From Tethya wilhelma (Eukaryota; Porifera; Demospongiae; Tethyida; Tethyidae), in assembly GCA_964030475.1 (NCBI GenBank), contig CAXIPT010000002.1, forward strand, positions 718,253 through 782,252: a stretch of DNA of 64,000 nucleotides. Reading direction: 5' to 3'. The position numbers were made by a program, and so were the translations under genes. Positions 46,511 to 59,442 of this stretch are shown piece after piece (the stretch's first letter is position 1; each line of letters begins with the position of its first letter). The notes under the pieces were generated by a model. The model saw only the letters and a list, made by a program, of their open reading frames with translations. It ran no database searches and was not told where the DNA came from.

Positions 46511-49500
46511 ATGATGACATCGCCGTGGACTCTAACTTGTCTGTTAGTGGTTCTCCTCTCTTCAAAAACCTTGCAACAACGTAAGCAAACTCAGCAAGCA
46601 ATAATTACTACACTTGTAATTTAGGCTAGCAGGTTGCAGTAGTCCTAATCATAGGAGAAAATCAAAAATAATTTTTGTGTTGTCATTAATTTTATAGAAC
46701 TTAGGGGATTTGTTGAGAATGATGCCATTGCAAATGAAGGTGATAATTTGACTGTAACTGTTGATGCTAGTGGCATTGGTAGCTCACCTGTCCCCATATC
46801 TCTCATGCCAATGACATTTGCTCAGTATGATGAGCTACCTGATGATCAGAAAGATGGTTGTGAGAGGCTTGGTTTTTCTGATGCTGGTCTTGACAGAGCT
46901 GAAGGTAAGTATTGATCCATGGCAAAAAATTATACAGCATAATCTTAAAATCTTTTTAGTATTATCTTGATAATTATTTCTTGCAGACACTGACTTTCAC
47001 CCAGAGATGATAACAACAAGCATAGAAATGAATACAGATATTACACTAAGAGTTCTAGATGATGCAAAGCAAGAACCCAACGAAGTGTTTGTGGTTTTTC
47101 TCAACTCTAGTGATCCTGCAGTGACCTTTCAGAAGCAATGCATTCGAGTGAAGATCAATGAAGACGCCAATGATGGTATATATGCCAATAATTCATATTG
47201 TACAGTTTGTATCATGAATGTGTACTTGGAGATTTGTAGGTCTTGATTTTGAGCCTACACCAGTGACCTGTGGCTGTTTGTATATTAATTTTTGCAATGC
47301 TGTTCATCTAATGCACAGTGGCGACTGTCAGAGTGGATGTAAATGGGAACAGAACAGTTAGGGAGGATGCTGGACGACTGGACTACCTGAGAATTGTAAG
47401 AGAGGGTGAAACTGAGGCCACCATCACAATCAACTTCATTACTCTAAGGAGAGACATGGATGCAACAGGTATGTTTGGAATGTAATGTGGTCACTTGTAA
47501 ACCTGTGATCTTGACCTGTTGGTAGAGAAAGTACATGTGTTATCTCATGCAAAAGTTAAAATACCTAAAACGTGGAGAAACACAGAGACTATGCATACTG
47601 TTCTCTAGTAATGATCGTGCTTGCACACAGCAGTGACCAGTCAATGTTTGAATGTGTGTGATATGAATTTCCAAATGTGTTAAGTAGCATATTTTGCAAA
47701 CACTAGTTATAGCATATGCTTCACATTCCATACCCAGCCTGTGTATAGTTGGTTTATTCCAAATTAACACCTATGTATGTGAATCATAAATAATTATTGT
47801 CAGTGACCTTAAACTATTAATAGTTTCATCAATATGGATGATTATTTTTCCTTTGCAGTTGATGAAGACTATATGCTTATCACTCCTAATGGGCGCGATC
47901 TTCGACCTGAAGATAATAACCTTACTTTGGCTATAGAGGTCATTGACGACACTGTAGCTGAGTACACAGAGAACATTAGTTTTATAGTGCAGTGGAGGTT
48001 TGAAGAGGGAGGAAGAATTTTTGATCAGGATATTCAAATAGCTGTTGAAGATAATGAGAGTGAGTCACAAAGATATTGTACTATCTTCTACCAACCTATA
48101 GTCTCGGGTGGAAGTTAATTATCTTGCCAATATATGAAGCACCATGCAATTAATTCACAAACTTATATTGATCTCACACTGGTGCACATATGCACACATA
48201 GATGTTAAGGTGGGGTTTGTGAATGATACGTCTGTATCAACTCTTGAGGGTGAGACTATCACACTCTGTGTGAACCGTTTCTCTGATTACACATATAGAA
48301 GAGACATTGACGGCATTAACATCACCACAATGCCAGGAACAGCACAAAGTAAGCATAAAACCTGTATGCAATACCTACACACCTCTGAATATGTATCCCA
48401 AATAATAATAATAATGGCTTATAGCTGTGTGAGTTATTTTCAATCTCAATCTTTGATAATTATTACCATCAATCAGCTTCACACTTCTCTTCAAAACTCT
48501 TGTAGCTGACAAGCACTTTGCCATGTTAAAGGAAGACCCTGCGTACGAGACCCAACCACATTGTGTCACATTGGAGATGGTGGATGACGATGAACTGGAG
48601 GAAAATCGAACGTTTACCGTCTCTTTCAACATTGTTCCTGCCTTTGCTGGAGTTCAACAACCAGTGTCCACCCTGTACACCAAGGATCCAGAAGTAGTGA
48701 CAGTCACCATAGGAGATAATGATGGTATGCAAAGGGTTGAATGAATTGTTGTCAAACTTGTCATCCATTAGCACTGTTTGTGGTTGGTATGAGGTTTAGA
48801 TTCGTTGGGCTACACTGGACCTGAGCTTAATTTGATTTAAACCCACACTTCAAAATGTTTGCATTCTTTGACTAATAGCCCATAGTACAGCAAAGGCTCA
48901 CATTAACAATTCACTTGACAATGATTTTTTTCTCTTGTCATCATTGTGCTGTCTTACCTTTAAGCTGTACTACTGCAAGGATGACAGATGTATGTTGACA
49001 CATTATTACAACTACAGTTCAACCCCCCACCATTATAGGATTGTTGCCTGTGTGAAAGTACACCATGGATAGTTTATCAAGATTGATTATCAAAATAATA
49101 TCGTTATTATGATTGTTGTTGTTCTTAGCATTCCATAATCCATTGATGATTCATTTCCTTCTGAGAATCGAGAAACATATAGTCCATTCTTGTTGACACT
49201 CTAGTAACTATGGGTGAAAATTGATGCCGAACTAAATACCCAGCTTGTATGCTACGATTGCATGTGATCAAGTTGTTAGGAAAGTTGAATTGCTGTGTTT
49301 TGCTTGCCTTAATTCCTTGATCATGGAAATATAGCTCATTCCTTTTCAGTGCACCAATCTTCCTACATTGAGGAAGTAACATTATAAATTGTGAGCTCAG
49401 TGGGCGTTGTTTGCATTATTATGTCTCAAGCAGACAACCTACCTACACCTCTATGGTTTGGGTATGTATTCAGTTACCAGGAACTATTGAGTTGGGCACT

Positions 49501-51486
49501 TTTGGGTGCATGTCAGAATTTTTTATTAATATCTATTCTTCGAATAGTTGCGATTACTAAGTACGTGGGTATTTATCTGAAACCTTACTAGTTTGGTATG
49601 TTCTCAAAAATTTGAATGCTTGTAGACAAAATAATGTGCTGATGAATAGCTAGTCAAATATCTGTGTTGGTAGACAGTCTGCACGTGCCCTTGACCCACA
49701 ATAGGTCTTCATCGTGAGTCTGTGTACAGTACATAATTTATTATAATGTTTGTTTGCAACTAGCTGTTCATTTGAAGGTGTGTGTGTTGGCTTGCTTGCA
49801 TTCCAGAACGCAGAGAATTAGAGAGCTTGATTCTCAACTGTCACATTATACTCCAGTGTAAACAAGAACTTAGCTAGTGGCTTATGAGTCTGTCTGTCTG
49901 ACCTGAATGGACCACTTTTCAAAAGATAACACAAAGTTCTAATTTTGTGGTTGAAACTATCTTGGCTTGTAGCATATCCTCTTTGTTCATATGTACCAAA
50001 GTCTAGTATACAATGGAATACTTTACCCTTATATGGGAACGTTTAGCTGTCAAACTCACCACTTGGACCTGAAAAAGCTTGATTAATTTTTCTTGTTCTC
50101 TGTGATGTGGGAATGACGCCACCACATCCAAACTACAACTTGGACAGGCAATAATAATTTTTACAGAAAACAACCTCGAGCCATGAACAATAAAAATGGT
50201 ATGCAGTACAAAAGCCACAAATTATAATGTGTGTGTGTAATGATAATAAAAAAAATTTAAATTATATGCTGAACTGTATCAATAATGGACCTATAATCGA
50301 ATTAAGCTTTTGGTATGTAATTAAAAAAAATCGTGTCACTGTTAATAGTGTTTAGCCAAGTGAACTATACAGAGTTTACACACCTATTGTCATGGGTCCA
50401 CAGGAATGTACCCTACCTGCTCTTAAAGTGTGCAATTAAGTACACACACACATACCTTTCATTGACTTCACACTAATAGAACAATTAGAAAGTGAATTCC
50501 AAGCTTGAGTATGTGGCATACATGTAAGTGTGTAACTCATACAGGCTCCCCAGTAGCCTCACTTACTCCCTAGTAGCTATATAGATGGAGTCACCTGGCC
50601 ATGCACATTGACATGCTTATGGTGTGTGATGTGTGCCAAATATCTTGTTATTGAAAGCACATCAGTACATGGCCAGCCACAAATGTAGCCATTTCCTTTC
50701 ATTAGGAAAAGCCTGAGAACAGCCTCAGGCAAATCTCTTAATTAACTATATTATACTAGGTTACAGACTTGTTTTGCAGAATCTTTTGATCTCTGCACTC
50801 AATGTATCTTCGAATTCAGTTGGACAAAATCACCTTGAATAATTGGTATTATAGAACACACATGCCAACAAGGTGAGCATGCTCTATACATGTGTTGTTG
50901 GTGTGTTGGCATGTGAATAAAAATAAATTACTGTCTGTCTACCCATCCCTCCCTGAATATCCTAACCATAATTATATCCTCCTATCATGTCTAATTCCAT
51001 TACAAAAGGCATGGATTCTGAATACACTAGGGGGTCAAATAAACAAGAATAACTGATTATCATGTTTTATGATGCAGGATGGCACGCCCTGTTATATGAT
51101 TTATACACTGTCCACATTCCAGTCACAAGTACTGTGACTGCTTGTTTGATGTGCTTAAAAACAAGCATGGATGCAAGTACGTCACATTCAATACCTTTCC
51201 ATGACAACAAATGCACATGGAGACATGCCTCCTGGATGCTTTCAATTTCCACAATAATATCAAGTTCAGTTATTTAACATTTTATACTATACACTGTTCA
51301 AAGTAGGATTGTATATATCCATGGATGTCAGTACTTAAGAATAGCTAGAGTGCAGACATCATTCTTATATGTACCTGTGTTTAGTATTTGTATTCCGTTG
51401 TAGTCACTAAAATTAAGGGTGTGTTCACAAAGCATAGCTTAGCATCATACCGTTATTGTAGGACACAAGACTATNNNNNNNNNNNN

Positions 51487-51525
<39 letters not shown>

Positions 51526-52075
51526 CACATGCCCACATGCAATGCAAACACAATGATGAATCCACCCTGGTACACACTGAGTAAACTAAATTTGATCTAG
51601 TATTATAGCACCAAGTATAGTAACGCACCCATTTTAACTATACTCACCATGATTCTACAACATTATGTAGTAGCTAGACTCAGATCAATAAAATTACTTC
51701 AAATATAGTTGTTCAGAATTTCACTGACTATATATTATGTGCTAGCATGATCATGATCCACCTGCTACCCTAGGTGTCCCCAACCAACCGGTCATTGTGG
51801 ACTTCAAATCAACTAACAACAAGAATGAGGTTCTTGCCACTTGGACGACAAAGAGACACCCTCTCCGTCCCATCAGAAGCTACACCATCCAATTCCAAGT
51901 CATTGGAGGAGATCCTGACAAAGAGGGCGATGATGATGTGGTGAGAGTCGAGAATCGTACAGTGAATGGCGACGTGGAAATGATGATCGATATTCTTCCA
52001 TCGTATTACCACAGCTTGATAAGGGAGTCACTATTGGTCGAGTGTTTCAAGTCCTGGACGATAATCCCTTTGTAG
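46511..52075 (+). CDS. receptor B: signal peptide, three Calx-beta, broken FN3
   Basis: Exons 46511-46580, 46698-46904, 46987-47175, 47319-47468, 47859-48059, 48202-48348, 48506-48724 and 51774-52075, all joined in phase 1. The signal peptide (MMTSPWTLTCLLVVLLSS) and the six Calx-beta exons match gene A exon by exon, with the same lengths except for +9 bp in exon 2 and +3 bp in exon 4. Exon 8 begins an FN3 domain (GVPNQPVIVDFKSTN; RSYTIQFQVIGGDP) like the one at 61201, but after NGDVE the sequence switches to unrelated DNA and stops at 52075. The predicted product therefore has no TM helix and would be secreted, or the gene is a truncated relic. Intron 7 is 3 kb and carries a (CA)n next to a 12-N gap. 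Gene B is inverted relative to gene A, 21 kb away. Confidence 0.78.
51475..51523. repeat. 12-N gap followed by (CA)n
   Basis: The Ns run from 51475 to 51486 and a pure CA run follows, so the gap is probably an unresolved microsatellite. Confidence 0.95.
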
Positions 52076-52802
52076 TCATCACAAAGAGTGAGAAATCCAG
52101 TAAGTTCCTAATCCATTATGCTTCAGTGAACAGCACAGCATCGGGCCCCTCTCAGGAGACAAGCTGTCATAGTGTCATGTTCTGTGTACAACATAGTTAA
52201 GTGTATCGTCATTATTGTCAAAGTTGAGTGTCAGTGACAATTAATATACAATAATTGATCCATTCCAGACACCTTATGTACATAATACACATACTGTAAA
52301 TTGTGAAAATTTCGTAGTTGATAAATTTTTGTAGTCACTGTGGAGTACGAAAATTAAACACACGAAAAATTGCAAAATAGTGGTGGGGCTGTGTAACATG
52401 GCGATGCTACAAAATTATTCAACACGAAAATTTAACGTATGAAAATTTCACGAATTCCGGTACATGTGAAAAAGGAAAATCTGAAATATTTGTATGAAAG
52501 TTATCCTACACAAAATATTGCAATGCAAAAAATTGCTCTCAAGTTTGGTGGCATAATATCCTATGGCTGTAGACCCAATCATGATTGTACTATCACCAAC
52601 TTATATTATTTCAAGGTGATAGAACAGCTGCTAGCTCCTGAGATATGACAATAATTTTGTAGAATTATAGAGTGACTGCACCATGTCAATATTCTCTGCA
52701 GTACAAGCTGATGGAACTGAGGAGGGCAGGCAGGTGGTTGTAGCTGTGGTGACAAGCACTGACCTGGCATCATTTGCATGTTCCAATATGGGAAGTGACT
52801 GA
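51978..52802 (+). other. unrecognised two-exon 3' fragment fused to gene B
   Basis: In the frame one step from gene B, bases ~51978-52099 encode DDRYSSIVLPQLDKGVTIGR and a VVITKSEKS end, with a good donor (GTAAGT). They join in phase 1 to 52702-52802 (GTEEGRQVVVAVVTSTDLA) and a stop. Both halves look coding and the splice is consistent, but I do not recognise the protein. It appears to be the 3' end of a different gene whose 5' part was replaced by the FN3 sequence of gene B. Confidence 0.4.
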
Positions 52803-54229
52803 TACTATTTTCGTATTAAATCTTTTCATGATGACTTAAATGTAAAGTTAATAAAATACTATCAACCACAACTTCAATATTTATTATTTCTATAATAGTA
52901 TCATTCAATGGGTAGACTAAGTAACTGTTAATTTTGCTCATAATTTACTTTATATGTGTGTGAGTGCTACCCCTTATATACCACGCAGTCAAAATGTAAC
53001 ATTGCATGCATGCACTACCATACTTCGGTAGGAGATAACAGGAATGGGCTGAATACCCCATAGAAGATCAACACAAAACATCATGCACCATAAAATCTAA
53101 AAAAAAACAATGTTAGCCTTCAAACTTGCTCAGAATCTCTCTTAGACAGATTACCAACAGCACATAAGGCCAAAAGCTCACAGTTCTTAGGCACTCATAG
53201 AGAACAACTTTTATAGCTCCTACACTGTTTACTATTTTACATGTATTAATACACCCACTCCATTGACCACAACACATTATAGTACTTGTCATCATTATGT
53301 ACCCTATTAAGTATACTGGGGTGGCAGAGTCTGCTAAAAACCATGCTCTATTCTACGTATGTTGAAGCTGCATGGACTGGACTGCAATGTCCTTAATTTG
53401 CCCCTCAGAAGGAGCTGACTTGTGTGCTATGCACTAAATAGGCTGCTAACATACAATCTGTTCCCATGCCAACGAATTCTAGTAGCTAAGTGGCTAAACC
53501 ACTTCAAAAGGCCTGGGTTCGAATCCCAGCTAGATCTCAAAATTCAAGGTCATGTATTGATCAAACAAAACTAGACTATAGTGATACAGTAGTGATTTGC
53601 TATAGCTATTTGCATAAAATAAGCTCATGATCCAATTCAGGCAACCAGCAAATTATAATTATAATACACTTTTCACTATTGCTATTGATAGTTTTTCAAT
53701 GCAGATAGTTATGTAAGTATGTACAGTACAAATGCAAGGTTTCAACCCCACCGCTTTTATTATAACATTTGGTGTCACAAAAAATCAAGTTATATATACA
53801 AGACCTAGCCCAAGTTGAGCGGCCTGCTTATGGTGTCCCTAAGGTTACTTATATTAAGGACAGTTTATAATAAACTGTGGCAATTGATATCAAGGGAAAT
53901 CTCATACAAACAATGACTAAATGAGAGTATACACAGCGATTTACCTTAAACACTATTTTGTGAAGAAAAAAGATGCACTTCAAGATTAGAAGATTTTGAG
54001 TGGGTGGGGATCAAAATAAAACATTAATGATATTCATAGGCTCACTGTGAGACTTCTTCCCAGGAGAGCTTCCCACGTGACGTTCTTTCGAGGGTTGAAA
54101 TATTTGCCGAACTTTTCAGTCCAGCTAGCTTCTTGTCATCGCCTTCAGTTTCCTGTGTAAAAGTGTTGTATACTTCCGGCTTCTGCTCCTACTGTGTGAA
54201 AAATTTCTCTGAATACACAAAATGAAATG
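52803..54229. other. non-coding stretch with repeat fragments
   Basis: It contains a degraded GGAATGGGC module at 53020-53180 and the tRNA-like sequence at 53476. Otherwise no coding signal is seen. Confidence 0.5.
53476..53536 (+). repeat. tRNA-like sequence with A and B boxes, probably SINE head or tRNA pseudogene
   Basis: TAGCTAAGTGG fits the RNA polymerase III A box and GGTTCGAATCC fits the B box. The T arm CTGGG/CCCAG pairs perfectly and five of seven acceptor pairs can form. The distance between the boxes is about 12 bases too short for an anticodon arm, so it is not a functional tRNA. Confidence 0.5.
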
Positions 54230-54242
54230 GACGAGAAACCGG

Positions 54243-54671
54243 GTATAATAAGCATCACCACAATGCCACTAGGTAAGCATAAAACCTGTATGCATGTGAT
54301 ATCCACACACAATATCCTATAAACATGTGCAATTATAATAAGTAATGGCTAAGCTATAGCAATTAATTTCGAATTCAATAATAATTTATTATTATCAGCC
54401 TAAATTGCTCCAGTTGAATCTCATATTCAGTGTTTTCGTCTGTTACAGCAAAGTGCAACAGTTTTAAAGAAAAGTGCACATGTGGACCACATTGTGTCCG
54501 CACATTGGAGATGGTGGATGACGATGAACTGGAAAAAATCGAAATTTTATTGTCTCTTTTTCGATATTGTTCCTGTCTTTCCTGGAGTTCAACAGCCATG
54601 CATGCAGTATCCACCCTGCATGTACACCAAGCAACCTGAAGTAGTGACAGTCACCATAGGAGACAATGATG
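54243..54671 (+). pseudogene. decayed Calx-beta exons 6 and 7 of receptor copy C
   Basis: The end of an exon 6 copy (ISITTMP-type, 54243-54272) and an exon 7 copy (to 54671, with EMVDDDELE and a conserved donor GTATGC) are recognisable against gene B. Exon 7 has lost bases after DDDELE and gained short insertions such as CATGCATG, so the frame is broken. The flanking introns also match gene B, which makes this the 5' remnant of a tandem duplicate. Confidence 0.75.
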
Positions 54672-55551
54672 GTATGCAAAGGGTAAAATTAACTGTTGTC
54701 AAACTTGTCATCCATTAGCACTGTGTGTGGTTAAGCCTCGGCACATGTGTAGCGCGTGCAGAGGGTTACGGTAGTCGTTTTGTGTGTGCCACGGTGTGCG
54801 TCTGTCTATTACGGGATAATGTGAAGAATGGCAGCTTTATGGTCCAAAAAGAAGGTAATTGCGTTCATTAATTGAAACTATCTTGAAAATAGCCACGTAC
54901 CATCTCGCAAAACAGTGTACTTGCTGAGATCCGAGCCTTTTGTGTTTTTCAAGTTCTGAGCGTTAGGCTCACGCCACGCCAATTGTATACGCCCATGTAA
55001 GAGTGCGCTGTTAAAAATAGTGTGTCCACATAACTGCTTAGATTTTACACACTAGTGTGTTAAACAACACCCTTTTTCTTTTGCCATGGAAACGTTTGAT
55101 GTGGTTTAAGTTCAAAGAAGCATATTTTCATGTGGATTAACTTTTCTGGGGATTGAATACTGAAATATTTGTTTTCAACATGTAGAGAAGCTTTTGAGTT
55201 ACATTATCATGCTTAAATACACATTTAAGATTTACACACTTTAGGTGTGTTAAATTTAACGTGCATGGGAACACACCATTTTTAACAGTGTGTGCATTAT
55301 CTAGAAGCTATACATGGCGACTGCTATCATTCACTTGTCCTAATGTGTGTATCTTCTTGAATCTTTCCTGCAAAAGTCCTCTTTGGTGTGAGTTGCAATT
55401 TTAATACTTCAATAGCAATTTAATTTGTTGTGTTAGATTGGCACTGATCAAGGAATTCGAACTATAAGCTATGCTTAGCATTCAATACTGCACATGTATT
55501 GCAAGTGCTACAATTAAGCATCAACGAATTTCAAGTTTAAACAGAGGTTTG

Positions 55552-55880
55552 TTTTTTTTTTATTATTATTTTATTTATAATAATTTAGCTCAAAGCCGCA
55601 ATACAAGTGCGAACCCTAGAGTACTTGGTTAAAACATAAAAAATAATTATACACTCTTAGACTAGAGTACATTACATTAACGAATAAAAGTTAGTGCATG
55701 TCCCTGTAGTGGATAGCTATAATTTACTCTTAAAATGATTAGCATCTTGAGAGTCTACAATGTGTGATGGAAGCATGTTCCAGTGGCGTAACATCTCACA
55801 AAAGAAGGAGTTGAGGAATGAATTGGTCCTAGCAAATGGAACCTTCAGTGTATGACCGTGAGATCTGGAATAGTGGTGGT
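55552..55880 (-). mobile_element. LINE 3' fragment 1
   Basis: The minus strand encodes FLNSFFCEMLRHWNMLPSHI followed by an FKSKL end, the C-terminal pattern of non-LTR reverse transcriptase, then a short UTR ending in an ATT/A-rich tail at 55552-55580. Confidence 0.75.
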
Positions 55881-56330
55881 AGACTTTTTTTGTTTGTTTG
55901 TTTGTTTGTTTGTTTATAATAATTTAGCATTATGCAAGGATGACACAAATAGCTTTAGCTAATACAAGTGCATGTGTGACCCTAAATATAATTATATTTA
56001 ATGTCCTACTCTATAGTTTTACAAGACAAAGATAAAATACGTAATAATAGACTTGAAGTTCAAGGAGTTGTTGTGAGGTTAGTGGCGCTGAGACTGTACA
56101 CACCCTTAATAATGTTAAAAAGAAAGCTCAGTCATAGGAACAATCTTCGTTTAGCTATAGGCTCACAATGTTAAGCATGGATAGTAAAGTATAGTAGTTT
56201 GACTCTCATCTTGTGACAAACACGTAGCGCAAATTTTTGGACAGCCTCGAGAGCATCAACTTGACCTTATAACTAGCTAAGGCTGACCATAGCTCAGTAC
56301 ATTCTTGATTGCTACAGGCTAGAATTTGGT
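55881..56330 (-). mobile_element. LINE 3' fragment 2
   Basis: A second element on the minus strand ends in an (AAAC)n tail (TTTG repeats at 55886-55912 on the plus strand) immediately upstream of fragment 1. Its coding part is too degraded to read with confidence. Confidence 0.5.
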
Positions 56331-56427
56331 AGGTTGCATTGGTTGGATGATGAGGTCATGCATTCATATATTAATTAGCCTAGTTGATTGCCCCGAGGCT
56401 TATGCACCTTGAATTGGTGCCTTCATT

Positions 56428-59400
56428 GGTATGAGGTTTAGCTTCATTGGGCTACACTGGACCTGAGCTTAATTTGATTTAAAACCGCACTTCAAAATGT
56501 TTGCATTCTTTGACTAATGGCCCATAGTACAGCAAAAGGCTCACATTAGCAATTCACTTGGCAATTATATTGATTTTTTATGCTTGTCATTATTGTGCTG
56601 TCTTGCCTTTAAGCTATACTACTGTAAGGATGATAGATCTATTTATGTTGGCACATTATTACAACTACAGTTCAACCCCCAGCTATACTATAGGTGTTAG
56701 AAAGAAGAATTAGAAAATGAATTGCTAACTTGAGCATATGTGGCATAAGAGTATAAAATCTCATCAATATTCAGAATGGTCATAACTTTTAAACTAACTA
56801 ATTAGTAACCATGGAAACATAGGTATAGATTCTTTGGGATATTTCAAACATCCTTAAGTCAAACGTTGGTCATGTGACCGTTCCATATTTGCTGAATTAG
56901 CAAAAAATGAATAATTAATTAGGCAGAAACGTTCCCCTGTGGCTATGGTAACCCATTTTTGTATTTTTTTCATCAATATATATGCCTAAATCTTAATTGG
57001 GGTTCAGAAATACTGATCTGGATGAAAGATATAAAGCCTTTTCCATATAATGTACACCTGCCGTTCTCTCCTTCTCGGCTATATCTTCAAGTTATCAACA
57101 ATACGATGAACCTCTATAATCTCAAGATTATAGAGGTTCATGATAATAGTTACAGTGTTCCAAATGAAGAGAGCAAACTTTTTAATTTTGCTCTAATTTT
57201 TACGCTATCCAAAATAGAGCTGAATTTCACACAAAATTTCACTGCCAAAATGCTTTTGCTGCCTGTAACCAGCAGTTTTGGCAAAGTTTAGTATAGCAGT
57301 AGTACATTGTACATTCCTATATAGCACCATTTTGATGACATCGCAATGAATATAACAGCAGCTGCACATCATTATATTATAGTAAACATGCTGTGGTTAA
57401 TGACATCAGATAACTACACATTACACTTATGACATCATATTACATCATCCAAATGGCTGTATTGCAGGCTATAACTACTTTCCTTCAACTTAAACACTAA
57501 GCAGAGTGTGCAAAGAGCTCAACTTTTACCTGCATCAATAAAGCATGTCTACTATCTTATTTTTAAAAATCAGAGCTTAACTCACAAGATTGCAGAAATA
57601 AAATGCTAAAAATTTACTTTTACCCCTCTAAAACTTGATTTTTTTGGTTATCTAAAAGAATGCTTTTTTAGTTAAGAACCTATAGTTACTGTGAAGATGC
57701 AGTTCAGGGGGTATTATCATGGAATGATAATTGAGAGCTTAACTCCAAGGTTTGTGGAAGAAAATTGCTAAAAACTTTTTTATAAATCACCTCTACAGCT
57801 GCTGAGGTGTCACATGGTAGCCCCACCCATCTTTTACTAAATTCTCCAGTAATCAATTACATTATGTAAAGCCCTCAGCATTGATAGATTAAGTGGCAAA
57901 AATAACCCAAATTCCAAATGTTTGCTCTCTTCATTTGGAACACTGTATCTCCTGAAAAAGTTTGGTTGCCATAGTAACCTTCTAAGGGTTAATTCTGCCT
58001 AATTTCATAGTTTAAGGTGTTTCATTGACCGATCATTATTTACATTAAAGTCCATTCGCGTTCACTTTGCTGGTTCAAATTTCTTCATAACTTGGCCGTA
58101 ATACATGCTATTGCGTTATTCTAGATACCATTCAACTGCAAATTTCACCCGGTTTCTGTTAGTGCCTTTTAAAATACTCTACACCTTACCAGTCAAAAGT
58201 TACAGCCTTCTATGTGTCTGCCCCATATATAAACTATGGGACATTTCATTGACCACAGATACTACAAACCTGTAGTAAGTCAAACCACACTACTTCTGGG
58301 GAAAAAGTGAACGCGAATAGACTTTAATATTCATTATTTTGGAATGAGATTTTGGCAACATGAAAATTGAAATGCCACAAATTTGTTGTATAGCAAAGAA
58401 ATTATCCAAAGGTATTTGATATCCTGTAAATCTGAATTTTAATTCAGGGGAAATTTCAATCATTTTCAAGGTGACCCTGGCGGCGGGCCTTAGTATGCAC
58501 TGAAGTTCCTTAGTAGCACTCACTTACTCCCTATAGTAGTTATATAGATGGAGTCAGTTGGCCGTGCACATTGACATACTTATGGTGTGTGATATGTGCC
58601 AAATATCTTGTTATTGAAAGCACCAGTACATGGCCAGCCACAAATGTAGCCATTTCCTTTCATTAAGAAAGAGAACAGCCTCAGGCAAATCTCTCTGTAT
58701 CATTTACTATATTATACTAGGTTACAGATTTGTTTCGCAGAATCTTTTGATCTTTAAATAGCTGCACTCAATGTATCTTAATTCGAACAGTCAGTGGCAC
58801 CTTGGAACCTTATATATAGAGCACACATGAGCATGCTCTATACACTGATGTGTTATTGATGTGTAGCATATGAATAAAAATAAATTACTGTCTGTCCATG
58901 GACCCATCCCCCCTGAATATCCTAACCATAATTATATCCTCCTATATGATTCTCTGTTATATTCATCTGATGCATTATGCAGATGAATAACAGAGAATCA
59001 TGTGCTGTGATGCAGATGGCACACCCTTTTGTAATCTTTTATTGATATTCATATCAACCTGCTTCAGTATTTTTAAAAACTCTGTAGCATGTCCACATTC
59101 CAGTCACAAGTACTGTGACTGCTTGTTTGATGCCTCTCTGTGACAACGGAATGCACATGGAGGCATGCCTAGCTCTTGGATGTTTTCAAATTCAGCGAAA
59201 ATATCAATTTCAGTTATTGTACAAGTATACTGTACACTGTTCAAAGTAGGATTGTATATATCCATGTCTGTATACTTAATATAGCTTAGCATCGTACCAG
59301 TTATTGTAGGACACAAGTATACATATCACTAACAGCTTCAACCACACAGTATAGTAACGCACCCATTTTAACTATACTCACCATGATTCTACACGTGCAT

Positions 59401-59436
59401 TATATCATAAGCTAGACTTAGATCAATAAAAAGATC
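56428..59436. other. intron 7 of receptor copy C
   Basis: Long blocks match gene B intron 7 (48786-51700), for example GTATGAGGTTTAG, ACATGGCCAGCCACAAATG and TGACTGCTTGTTTGATG. A mariner-type MITE is inserted at 57153 and a 34-bp palindrome lies at 57107. No coding frame. Confidence 0.65.
57153..57945. mobile_element. 793-bp mariner-type MITE
   Basis: The ends CAGTGTTCCAAATGAAGAG and CTCTTCATTTGGAACACTG are perfect inverted repeats of at least 26 bp, flanked by TA on both sides. It is the intact relative of the element at 24417 in gene A. Confidence 0.85.
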
Positions 59437-59442
59437 ACTGAC

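Larger units (their letters stand above)
54733..56427 (+). mobile_element. 1.7-kb insertion with R2 ends, no target duplication
   Basis: Compared with the empty site in gene B intron 7 (between 48785 and 48786), copy C has 1695 extra bases. They start AAGCCTCGGCACATGTG (R2 sequence) and end GCACCTTGAATTGGTGCC then TTCATT. No target duplication is evident. Two LINE 3' fragments are nested or carried inside. Confidence 0.65.

Noticed and set aside
18026..52075. Calling genes A and B sponge aggregation factors
   Set aside because: Known aggregation factors are secreted and carry other domains; A has an FN3 array and a TM helix and no such domain is seen.
53476..53536. Functional tRNA gene
   Set aside because: Too short between the A and B boxes for an anticodon stem, and the acceptor stem has two mismatches.
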